Source of the DNA: Nephrocerus scutellatus
Lineage: Eukaryota; Arthropoda; Insecta; Diptera; Pipunculidae
NCBI GenBank assembly: GCA_947095585.1
Contig: OX352764.1
Coordinates: 74,138,816-74,202,815 of the forward strand
Length of the DNA: 64,000 nucleotides
Direction of reading: 5' to 3'
Shown here: piece by piece, positions 11,868 to 20,935 of the stretch
Layout: every line of letters begins with the position of its first letter
Numbering within the stretch: the first letter of the stretch is position 1
The notes under the pieces: model-generated
Seen by the model: the letters and a program-made list of their open reading frames with translations, nothing else
What the model was told of the DNA's origin: nothing
Databases searched by the model: none
Program-made: the position numbers and the translations under genes

Positions 11868-13520
11868 ATTTTTTTAATTCTCTACATTAACTTCGCGTGC
11901 CCGGATGTTTGTTTGCTTGTCGTGGAATCTTGCGATCAATTTTTAATCCACTTCCCAACGTCCGATTTAATTGAAATGTACAAATGCATATTTTCGATGA
12001 CAAAACTTTCTATTAAAATTTGGTGCCCCTCGGGCCTCGTGTACAAATATTTTACAAAATGTTCGCGATTTTCTTCAAATTTTATATATATGTGTTTCTC
12101 CGATGGACAACACTTTTGTGAACATTTTGGAGACCCCGGGTTCCGGAGTCGTGAGACCACATACAAATTAAAAAAAAATTAAATCGATTTTCTTCAAATT
12201 TTTATGTATTTTTTACATTCTTCGATGGATAACACTTTTGTGAACATTTTGGAGACCCCGGGTTCCGGAGTCGTGAGACCCCATACAAATTAAAAAAAAA
12301 TTAAATCGATTTTCTTCAAATTTTTATGTATTTTTTACATGTGTATCTTCGATGGATAACACTTTTGTGAACATTTTGGAGACCCCGGGTTCCGGAGTCG
12401 TGAGACCACATACAAATTAAAAAAAAATTAAATCGATTTTCTTCAAATTTTTATGTATTTTTTACATGTTTATCTTCGATGGATAACACTTTTGTGAACA
12501 TTTTGGAGACCCCGGGTTCCGGAGTCGTGAGACCACATACAAATTAAAAAAAAATTAAATCGATTTTCTTCAAATTTTTATGTATTTTTTACATTCTTCG
12601 ATGGATAACACTTTTGTGAACATTTTGGAGACCCCGGGTTCCGGAGTCGTGAGACCCCATACAAATTAAAAAAAAATTAAATCGATTTTCTTCAAATTTT
12701 TATGTATTTTTTACATGTGTATCTTCGATGGATAACACTTTTGTGAACATTTTGGAGACCCCGGGTTCCGGAGTCGTGAGACCACATACAAATTAAAAAA
12801 AAAATTAAATCGATTTTCTTCAAATTTTTATGTATTTTTTACATGTGTATCTTCGATGGATAACACTTTTGTGAACATTTTGGAGACCCCGGGTTCCGGA
12901 GTCGTGAGACCACATACAAATTTAAAAAAAAATTAAATCGATTTTCTTCAAATTTTTATGTATTTTTTACATGTGTATCTTCGATGGATAACACTTTTGT
13001 GAACATTTTGGAGACCCCGGGTTCCGGAGTCGTGAGACCACATACAAATTTAAAAAAAAATTAAATCGATTTTCTTCAAATTTTTATGTATTTTTTACAT
13101 GTTTATCTTCGATGGATAACACTTTTGTGAACATTTTGGAGACCCCGGGTTCCGGAGTCGTGAGACCACATACAAATTTAAAAAAAAATTAAATCGATTT
13201 TCTTCAAATTTGTGAACATTTTGGAGACCCCGGGTTCCGGAGTCGTGAGACCACATACAAATTTAAAAAAAAATTAAATCGATTTTCTTCAAATTTTTAT
13301 GTATTTTTTACATGTGTATCTTCAATGGATAACACTTTTGTGAACATTTTGGAGACCCCGGGACCCGGGGTCTTGAAGCCCCATACAATTTTTTTTTAAT
13401 TAACCCGATTTTCTTAAAACTTTATATACAGGTGTATATAAAGATGGGGTCGTGAGGCCCCATACACATTTTTTCTAAAAAATTAACCCGATTTTCTTAA
13501 AACTTTATATACATGTGTAT
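11868..13520 (+). repeat. Dispersed-family copy with an expanded 11-unit tandem array
   Basis: The left end lies at about 11877 (TTCTCTACATTAACTTCGCG). From about 12060 to 13375 the internal unit is repeated. The AACATTTTGGAGACCCC block starts at 12121, 12243, 12370, 12497, 12619, 12746, 12874, 13002, 13130, 13215 and 13343, which gives spacings of 122, 127, 127, 122, 127, 128, 128, 128, 85 and 128 bp. The 122-127-127 pattern occurs twice, with matching unit-specific variants (ACATTCTTCG, and CCCCATAC instead of CCACATAC), which points to a ~376-bp higher-order unit. One unit at 13130-13215 is internally deleted. Weak frames across the array (for example 11811-12182) are composition artefacts. 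Confidence 0.88.
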
Positions 13521-13950
13521 CTCTGATGGAAGTTCGAGGAAGTGCTCTGTGTGACATAATCCAAAATGGATTAACCATCACGAGTAGATGGTGCCATGAG
13601 GTGGGACTCAGGGTAAACCCTAACAAGACCACACTGGTTCCCTTCACCAAGAGAAGGAACTTGGGGCGTATACACCCGATTAACCTAAATGGAGGAGAGA
13701 TCGCTATCAGCAAAGAGGTTAAACACCTGGGACTGATATTTAATAGTAAACTGCTCTGGAACAAACAAGCAGTGCTACAAAAATCAAAAAGAGCAATCAT
13801 GGTGTGCAGAAGGGTGGCAGGAAAATCGTGGGCAGTTTGCCCCAGAATATTGTACTGGATGTACACCATGATAGTTATTCCAATGGCTACCTACGGAGCA
13901 GTTGCATGGGCGAAAGCGACCAAGCTAAGCTCCACGAAAAGGGAGTTTTT
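13521..13950 (+). pseudogene. LINE reverse transcriptase fragment inserted in the repeat array
   Basis: On the + strand the frame 13526-14026 encodes, up to about residue 140, a LINE polymerase segment just after the catalytic palm. It shows 'WCHEVGLRVNPNKTTLVPF', 'VKHLGLIFNSKLLWNK', and 'PMATYGAVAWA' near residue 120. This is the Loa/R1-like style, but I do not assign a clade firmly. After about 13945 the frame runs into a T-run and then a repeat unit, so the remaining codons are not LINE. Both ends abut the same repeat family, so it is a small piece inside, or captured between, repeat units. Confidence 0.82.
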
Positions 13951-14222
13951 TTTTTTTTTTAAATTAACCCGATTTTCTTCAAATTTTATATACATGTGTA
14001 TCTCCGATGACAACACTTCCAACTGAAATTTGGAAGTGATCGGGAACAAAGTGGGGGGATCCCATACAAATTTTTCACACATTTGTATCTCCGGTGACAA
14101 CATTTTTTGTAAAAAATTTGAAGTAAAGGGTCTTCAAAATTAACCCGGTTCAAACTTTGCACACATATGTATCTCCTCTTAGAAAATTTACATGAAAAAT
14201 CATTTTTATGGGTTGTTTTCTT
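13951..14222 (+). repeat. Dispersed TATTAA-CTTCGCG family, right half
   Basis: It contains one internal unit (ATGTGTATCTCCGATGAC), a degenerate second unit, and the right end at about 14180-14222 (GAAAATTTACATGAAAAATC, then ATGGGTTGTTTTC). Together with 11868-13520 it probably forms one element split by the LINE fragment. Confidence 0.75.
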
Positions 14223-14429
14223 TTTTTTTTGGTTACATATTTTTTCGTTTTCATTCTAGTCAAGAAGAAGAGACTATTTGCTATTTGTTTACTTAACTTT
14301 TATTATAATAATTTTTAATAATAATAATAATTATAATTAGCTTATAATTTTTTTTGTCTAGGCCACAAAGTTTAAGTATGTATTAAAAAATAAATTTAAA
14401 TAAAATTGTGCTTAAGAATGTGTGTTGAA

Positions 14430-14495
14430 AATTTATCACAAGAGTCCACCAGCCAGCCAGCAACTGACAGACAGACAGACTGACAGCTGGGCATT
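14430..14495 (-). repeat. Left-end scrap of the dispersed family
   Basis: On the - strand this matches the left part of the family: CTGGCTGGCTGGTGGACTC followed by TTGTGATAAATTTT. No other part is present. It abuts CAGACAGACAGACTGACAG, a short GACA-type microsatellite. Confidence 0.5.
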
Positions 14496-14689
14496 GGGAT
14501 GTGGGATGCTCTCGGCACATCTCCAAAATGAAAATATCAAATACGAGTATCAAAAAGAAGCTAGAAGGATTTTTCGAATAAGGCAAAGAGATGGTAAGAT
14601 TATGGAGTTTGTTCGTCAATAGGTTCAGGTTACCTGCCATACAAACGGAAAAATAACTTGTTTGCTCTAAAAAAAATTAAACCCTAAAT

Positions 14690-14905
14690 TTTACACTGGC
14701 TGAAATGCCCAGCATTGCCCGGCTGCCCCTACCACACTGGTCCACCACACTAGCTCCACAATACCTAGCTACCCACCACGTCAACACCCTCAACACCATC
14801 ACCACACAAACACCCACTGTCCACACTACTTCCCAACGTTTCAGCTATATCGGATGAACAGTCTTCGAGTTAATCCCGAACAGATATACAGACATAAAAA
14901 GTTTC
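14690..14905 (+). repeat. Short CA-rich repeat, also present at 20625-20935
   Basis: It has a degenerate CCAC/CACCA-rich interior (14720-14830), then CCAACGTTTCAGCTATATCGG, a block present in reverse orientation at 20718-20745. It appears to be a second, older dispersed family with a GC-rich simple interior, comparable in layout to 3985-4597. Confidence 0.6.
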
Positions 14906-15905
14906 ATTTTTAAATTCTCTATATAAACTTCGCGTGCCCGTGTGTTTGTGGGTTTGTGTGTGGTGGAATCTTGCGATCAATTTTTAACCCACTTCCCAAG
15001 GCCCGATTTTATTGAAATTTTGCACACATGTGTATTTCAGGTGACAATACTTTCCATTAAAGGCCCCTTGGACCTCGGGGTCGGGGGCTCCCATACAAAT
15101 ATTTTACAAAATTTTACTAGATTTTCTTCAAATTTTATACACATGTGTATCTCTGATATACAACAATTTTTGGAGACCCCGGACCCGGGTTCGTGGGGCC
15201 CCATAACTTTTTTAAAAAAAATTATCCCGATTTTCTTCAAATTAAATACACATGTGTATCTCCGATAGACAAAATTTTTTGTAAAAAATTTAGATACCCC
15301 GGGCCCGGGTTCGTTGCGCCCCATAACTTTTTTTAAAAAAATTAACCCGATTTTCTTCAAATTTAATACACATGTGTATCTCCGATAGACAACATTTTTT
15401 GTAAAAAATTTGGAGACCCCGGGCCCGGGTTCGTGGGGCCCATAACTTTTTTAAAAATAATTAACCCGATTTTCTTCAAATTTAATACACATGTGTATCT
15501 CCGATAGACAACATTTTTTGTAAAAAATGTGGAGACCCCGGGCCCGGGTTCGTGGGGCCCCATAACTTTTTTTAAAAAAATTATCCCGATTTTCTTCAAA
15601 TTAAATACACATGTGTATCTCCAATAGACAACATTTTTTGTAAAAAATTTGGAGACCCCGGGCCCGGGTTCGTGGGGCCCCTTAACCTTTTTTAAAAAAA
15701 ATTAACCCGATTTTCTTCAAACTTAATACACATGTGTATCTCCGATAGACAACACCTTTTGTAAAAAATTTGGAGACCGCGGGCCCGTGGGGCCCCATAA
15801 CTTTTTTTAAAAAAATTAACCCGATTTTCTTCAAATTTTAACACATACCCATCTCCTATGAGAGAATTTACATGAAAAATTGTATTTTTATGGGTTGTTT
15901 TTATT
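14906..15905 (+). repeat. Complete dispersed-family element with a 6-unit ~120-bp array
   Basis: The left end is at 14914 (TTCTCTATATAAACTTCGCG), followed by GTGTTTGTGGGTTTGTG in place of the GGCTGG variant. The right end is at 15850-15905 (GAGAGAATTTACATGAAAAA, ATGGGTTGTTTTT). Six units are legible: the GGAGACCCC block (or its variants) falls at about 15172, 15292, 15412, 15531, 15651 and 15772, with periods of 119-121 bp. The unit contains GGGCCCGGGTTCGTGGGGCC. Open frames on the - strand with 'KKIGIIFLKKVMGPHEPGPG' repeats (15037-15599) are translations of the unit and are not a gene. Confidence 0.88.
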
Positions 15906-16026
15906 AAAACGTTTTTATTAGCTCGCTTTCGTGTATGTCTGGCTCTCTGTACGGGTGAAATTTTGTAATTTAATAAAGTAACTTCCCATTGAGCTCATAT
16001 AGCTCAGAACTGGATGAACATTGACA

Positions 16027-16225
16027 AAAAAAAATTCTCTAATCGTGTGCAAAGTTTAAAAAAGGTTGGGTTACTTTTGAAAAAAAAAAAATGTGGAGCC
16101 CTACTACCCCGGGGCCTGATCACTTCCACATTTTTACAAAAAGTGTTGTCACCGGAAATACACATGTGTGCAAAATTTTTAATATAAAGGATTTGGTGTG
16201 CCAGCAACGGACACGCGAAGTTAAT
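16027..16225 (-). repeat. Dispersed TATTAA-CTTCGCG family, short complete copy
   Basis: On the - strand the left end (TTCTCTATATTAACTTCGCG) is at 16203-16222, and the right-side TAGAGAAT motif is at 16035. Only about 200 bp separate the ends, so this copy keeps no tandem array. It lies immediately beside the gag remnant. Confidence 0.75.
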
Positions 16226-16244
16226 ATAGAGAATTTAAAGACTC

Positions 16245-17160
16245 GTATGGATCGAATACTGGTAGTCCTCTAAAGACATAAACCAGAACCCTGCAATAGG
16301 CTTTTCGTGCTAGTTTAGTTATGAGTATTTCCCATTCTAAATATTGAAGCCGTTCTCCTCGCTGTTGTTTCTTTGAAGTTGCATTTTACATAGCTCTTGG
16401 GTATGAAACTGTCCATAACGCAAATTGAACTCTTTCAGGATTCATCCGGAGCTCATATATGCGTGTGGAATCATCTGCAATACGTCAGCTGCCTTGCCCT
16501 TCAACGCTAGGATCAGAGAATTTAGTTATTCTTCAGCACCCCATCCATTATGTGGTACCGCAGCCCCAAACAGGACATTGAAATTTTAAAAAGCTTTCTC
16601 GCAGTAGAACCAAGGAGGTTTCAAAATTCCTTTCTGCATACTAGAATAACTTGAATAACTCTGATACTGCTTTGTTGATTGTTTTTTCTGGAGAGCTGGG
16701 TAAGACTGTCCAACTGTGTCTCAAGCTCTTTAATTTTGCCTCCCAGACCACTCACCTTTCCTGTCATGTTCGTCACGAGGGATTTCACTTCTTTAAATGT
16801 TGCTTGAATTTCACTCATTTCACCTGTTAGCGTTGTTTGAATTCCATTAATTTCTCCTTTGAGCGTTTCTTGAATATCACTCATTTCACCTCTTATCTTT
16901 TTTGTATAAGATCCAGCTTTTGATTTTGTTGATCAAATCTAGAATTAAGTTCCTGACTTTGATGTTGATTAAACTCTTTCTTCTTGGTCTTGGGTTTGCC
17001 GATTAATTTCGTGTTTCATTTCTTGGCTTGCAGATCCAGCTCTTTCTTAATCTCTTCGCTTTGTTGTTGCTATTGCTGATTTCGTCGAGCTAACTCTTTC
17101 GTCAGTGTTTGGCTTTGGTGATCCAACTTGTCACTTATTTGAGACTTATTATTTACTTAT
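16245..17160 (-). pseudogene. Decayed LTR-retrotransposon gag region
   Basis: On the - strand the upstream half encodes a coiled-coil-like segment, with an intact 87-codon piece at 16884-16621 ('MSDIQETLKGEINGIQTTL...GGKIKELETQLDSL') and the same character upstream of it ('EFNQHQSQELNSRFDQQNQK'). About 100 bp downstream another frame reads 'LKGKAADVLQMIPHAYMSS', 'LKEFNLRYGQFHTQELCKMQ'. This is the pattern of the capsid part of Gypsy-like gag proteins in insects. No protease, polymerase or LTRs were seen nearby. Stops and frameshifts separate the pieces, so it is dead. The family is inferred from motifs only. Confidence 0.65.
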
Positions 17161-17435
17161 AAAAATATTATTTACCGTAGCTGTATCTTCTTTTAAACTT
17201 TTCAAGAAGTCTGATTCACTTCCAAATATTAACTTAACTTACTGCGTTAAGGTTATTGTATTTTTACCTAATCAATAATTTCGAGAAGGTTCTATTCTTG
17301 GAGAACCACCTAGAAAATGGCTAATTCTGGTATAGTCTCCAGATATGCAATTTTGTATACAAGTTCCACACGTTGTATTATATCTTATATATTATTGTAT
17401 ATAATATATATGTTTGTAATAATAATAATAATTGT

Positions 17436-17640
17436 GTGCGCCGTGGCTCAGTGGATAGGTGTATAAACTTCTGAGCAAGAGGTTTGTGGTTCGAATCCCA
17501 GAAACACACATCATGGTCCCACCTCTCGCGAATGTCTGACAAACAATCCAAGAGTAATAACTTGATACGGAAAGCTTCTAGACAGCAATGGACGGACTGC
17601 CGCGCCTAAACATTATTAATATATAATAATAATATCATAT
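17436..17640 (+). mobile_element. tRNA-derived SINE, copy 1
   Basis: The head GCGCCGTGGCTCAGTGG includes a box A-like promoter, and GGTTCGAATCCCAG is a box B. The body (GTCTGACAAAC, GAGTAATAACTTG, CGGAAAGCTTCT) follows, and it ends in TATTA-type repeats. Part of the body is deleted compared with the copy at 51840. Boxes A and B are those of RNA polymerase III internal promoters. Confidence 0.85.
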
Positions 17641-17894
17641 ATTATATATAATTTATATACAATATTACTGAGCAATATTTTTTTCATAATTTATTAAATC
17701 TAATCCAATTCAATACAATGTCTATTCTTATAAGAGTGCGACAAAAAATTTGTATTTACATTTTCGTTTTCATAGATATTCTTTGTCAATAAGTTAAAGT
17801 AGCTTATCTCTATTTTTGTGATTTTCCAGCACAGCAAAAATAAGTTTCAACGTAGTGTTTAAAAAAAGTATTGGAGCTAGATTTATGAAAAACC

Positions 17895-18125
17895 GTATCC
17901 CAGTAACACCAAAAAAGAATTTCTCACACCTCTCGCGAAAGTCTGACAAACGTCCGAGAGTAATAACTTGTCACGGAAAGCTTCTTAATTCGCCGTTCGG
18001 ATCCGGCATTAAATTGTAGGTGCCCTCCATTTGTGTGCAAAAATATACATGCTCAACACAAATGGTTGCGAGAAGCTAGACTTTGGACCGCAATGGTCTG
18101 TCGCGCCAAATATTATTGTTATGTC
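17895..18125 (+). mobile_element. tRNA-derived SINE, copy 2 (5'-truncated)
   Basis: It starts within the box B region (TATCCCAGTAACACC), so the tRNA-like head is gone. It retains the complete body through CCATTTGTGTGCAAAAATAT and GGTCTGTCGCGCC and ends in TATTATTGTTAT. Confidence 0.85.
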
Positions 18126-18595
18126 GACACTAGGAACAGATTTGTTCAAGTTGTCACATGATTAAAACAGCATATGTTGGGACTTAAGTTGTTTAAGTTT
18201 TTTAAAAAATGCTAAATTTGACAAAGCAATTTAAGCTATTATCTATTTTAATAACTTTGTTATTTGCTTACCCAGACAAAAAAAAACGTTTTAAAATTTG
18301 TTACGCTAATAAAATTGTTTTTGATTTAAGTCGACATAATCTACAGATAAGCCACAGATATTATGTTATTTTTAATTTTTTACACTATTCTTTTAAATAA
18401 AGTGAAGAGCAAACCAAGAGAACATGTTCTCTATTAGAGAGCACCTCTTTCTTAAGCAATGGTGGAACTCAGATTATAAAAGAAAGAAATGCATAGTTTG
18501 AGAAATTCCACCAATGTTTTGGTTTTATTGTGTAAAGTAAATTCCATGCTTTTAGGAAACCGAATAATTAATATTTATTTATTAAAAAAAAGTCT

Positions 18596-18666
18596 TCCCA
18601 TACCGGGAATCGAACCCGGGCCTTCTGGGTGAAAGCCAGATATCCTAGCCACTAGACCATATGGGA
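18596..18666 (-). tRNA. tRNA-Glu (anticodon TTC)
   Basis: On the - strand the sequence folds as a complete tRNA. The acceptor arms TCCCATA and TATGGGA pair, the D-arm contains CTAGTGGCTAGGAT, the anticodon loop is CTTTCAC with anticodon TTC, and the T-arm is GGGTTCGATTCC with the invariant TTC. A run of eight T (reading 18590 to 18583 on the - strand) follows and is a typical polymerase III terminator. Box A and box B are intact, so it is probably functional. The 68-codon ORF overlapping it is spurious. Confidence 0.95.
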
Positions 18667-18669
18667 TGT

Positions 18670-19390
18670 GGAGAAGAACATCCCAAGAATTGGTCTTAAG
18701 ATAAATAGTAAACCGAAAAACTTGGTTAATTAAAATTGGATTATTCAAATCAACATTCGTAAAGTAATGTACATACAACAAAAGCTAAAAGTGTAGCATT
18801 TGGTTATATTGAAGAGGTTCACCATCGCTAAAATATGACAGTCAACTGAAATAATTTTTCTATTCATAAAAATACATTAGGAAAGAGTGTTCATAAATTA
18901 ATATAAAATCAATTTCGTATACGTTAGATGTTTTCTAATGTCTCCTTCCAATTGGTGCGTAGAATAAGATTTCTGTCTCGTGGTTTAAGTTTGCCATTCT
19001 ATTTAAAAACTGTACCCAGGGTGCGGTGTAATTCGGTGTTCTATGTGCAAAGTTTTGTAACCGACACTGTAAGTTTGCTAACCGAAGGCTATCGACGGGT
19101 AAGATTTCATTCACTCTGCTTGGTGTCGGTTTGGCGTTCCGTTTGAACAGCGTCGTTCACCCCGAAAACTCTGTCACTATGACAGCTTAAAAATGGTTTT
19201 GGTTTCAGGTACGATTTGTGCAATTGGAATGAAACATTTGTTTTCTTGTGGTTTTTGTGTTCTTCTTAAGAATATTTTTTAACACACGGTAAGTACCTAT
19301 ATACAAGACACATATTTTGCAATAATTGCTGTCCTCCAATAAGCCTTGATAGAGCTTGAAAACCACACGCACATACAAAAAATAAGGCTA
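18670..19390. other. Intergenic DNA, nothing recognised
   Basis: Two modest frames are present (18928-19146 and shadows of it), without recognisable motifs. No repeat from the other families is visible. Confidence 0.45.
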
Positions 19391-19396
19391 CTTCAT

Positions 19397-19735
19397 GACC
19401 AACCCAAGACCCCCTCAACACTCCTCTCAAGATCCTCTTAAAAACTTCTCAAGACTCAACTAAACACCCTATCAAAATTCCTTTAAGACGCCCGAAAAGC
19501 ACGTGTAAGACCACCTTAAGACCCCTGATATACCTCTAAAGACCGCTTCAAAACCGCCTCAATATCAAACTCAATATCCTCAAGACCCACTTAAGACGTC
19601 CTCAAGACCGCCTAAAATCCCCCTCAAAATCCCACTTAAGACCCTGCTAAAACCATGACAAGATCCCATCAAGACCACCTCAAGACCCCATTAAGATACC
19701 GCCTTCAGGACACCTTAAGAACACAACACTCCTCA
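19397..19735. repeat. Degenerate CCTCAAGACC tandem repeat
   Basis: More than twenty imperfect copies of a ~12-15 bp unit of the form CCTCAAGACCC or CTTAAGACCCC follow one another. The + strand is strongly depleted of G compared with C, so the stretch is a C/A-rich strand-asymmetric minisatellite. No frame is conserved through it. Confidence 0.75.
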
Positions 19736-19845
19736 AGGCTCGCCCCCGAAAAGTCTTCCACAAAAACGTGTACGAGACAACAACATTAGAATGAACAAGT
19801 AAATGTAAAAAAACTTCGTTTTTCGGGTACACACGATACGATTAT

Positions 19846-19958
19846 TTGGTAATCATCATCATCATGTTTGGCTCTACAACCGGGGTCCGGTCGTGGCCTC
19901 CCGCAAAAAGTCTCGTCATCTATTTCGAGCCGATGTCATCCAGTTTGGCCTATTCAAA
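19846..19958 (-). mobile_element. 3' end of the RTE-like LINE family
   Basis: On the - strand this matches the last ~100 bp of the element at 7511-10530: TGGATGACATCGGCTCGAAA, then GCCACGACCGG, then GAGCCAAACATGATGATGAT. It ends in the same ATGATGATT tail, which defines the 3' terminus of the family. It is an extreme 5' truncation. Confidence 0.8.
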
Positions 19959-19969
19959 GTATTTTATTT

Positions 19970-20225
19970 TCTGCACTCACCACACGCGCCACACGCGACA
20001 TTCGACACAAGTCACACGCGGGATATCAAAATTAGCCCCTTATATTGAGCTGCTCATAAAATTTCAGCCCAGTTGTGCAGGTGGTTAAAAAGGAAAAGAA
20101 AAAAAAAAGAAAATTTCAAACCATCACACGCCCCACACGCGTCACACGCGGATATAAAAAAAATGCTATTTGGTACTCAGACACTCACAGAATTTCAGCC
20201 AGGGCGTGTGGAAGGTTGTTAAAAA
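19970..20225. repeat. Two tandem copies of a CACACGCG-rich repeat
   Basis: Copy one (19977-20085) has ACACGCGCCACACGCGAC, then GGATATCAAAA, then GAGCTGCTCATAAAATTTCA. Copy two (20120-20225) has CACACGCGTCACACGCGG, then ATATAAAAAAAATGC, then AGAATTTCAGCC. A third copy lies in reverse orientation at about 29250-29350. CG dinucleotides are unusually dense for this AT-rich window. Confidence 0.65.
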
Positions 20226-20624
20226 AAATCTCAAAGAAATCGAAAAAAAAAATGTCAACCCTTTTGTTTAATAATTACGAATTTTGGAAAGTTAAAATAA
20301 TTTTAACAAAAAAGTGTAAATCGAAGATTAAATTAAGCTTTTTATATTAAGCTTCTATAAACACATCTCTAAAAATAATTTAATTAATTGTGTAAATTGT
20401 TTTTAATAATGCTTAGAATGGTACTCGTGAAGCGGCTTGGTTTGTTCGGGAGGGGGGTGAAAACATTGTCACTCCTACTTCAAATTGGAGAAGAAAGATT
20501 CTTCTTGCTCCTGAAGGTGAAACTAAGAACATTGTTTATACTCAAGTTATCAAGTTTTGCTTTAAATTAATGTTACGGTTTTGTTAATTTTATTCTATAA
20601 TTAGGATACTGTAGCTATTTGCTT

Positions 20625-20935
20625 TAAAATAAATACCCGCGCAACGCCAGGTAATCATGGTATATTTATAATAAATGAAACTTTGTCTGTATGTGTGTTC
20701 GCGATTTACTAGGAGACCCTTCATCCGATATAGCTGAAACGTTGGGATGTAGTGGGGACGGTTGCGATGGACTTTTGAACGTTGTGATGGGTCAATTGTT
20801 TGAGATTGGCTCGAAGACCGTGTACTTGATAGATAGAGTTGATAGGGTGTTTGGTGGTCTCTTAAGGTGAATCTCGGAGTGGGTCTTCGAGGGTCTTGGT
20901 GGTCAGTTGGGTGGGGGTAGTGAAGTGGGGCTAAT
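20625..20935 (-). repeat. Second dispersed repeat with GC-rich simple interior
   Basis: On the - strand it includes CCAACGTTTCAGCTATATCGG and a CA/CCAAGACC-rich interior, and it ends with TACCTGGCGTTGCGCGGGTA. It shares blocks with 14690-14905. Frames here (20590-21072, -) are not convincing as a gene. Confidence 0.6.

Noticed and set aside
12060..13375. Possible CRISPR-like array because of regular repeats
   Set aside because: The repeats are contiguous with no spacers, the units are over 120 bp, and the DNA is from an animal.
15037..15599. Two - strand ORFs (107 and 78 codons) with repeated 'KKIGIIFLKKVMGPHEPGPG'
   Set aside because: They are exact translations of the 120-bp tandem unit, whose length is a multiple of three. 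There is no start context or non-repeat portion.
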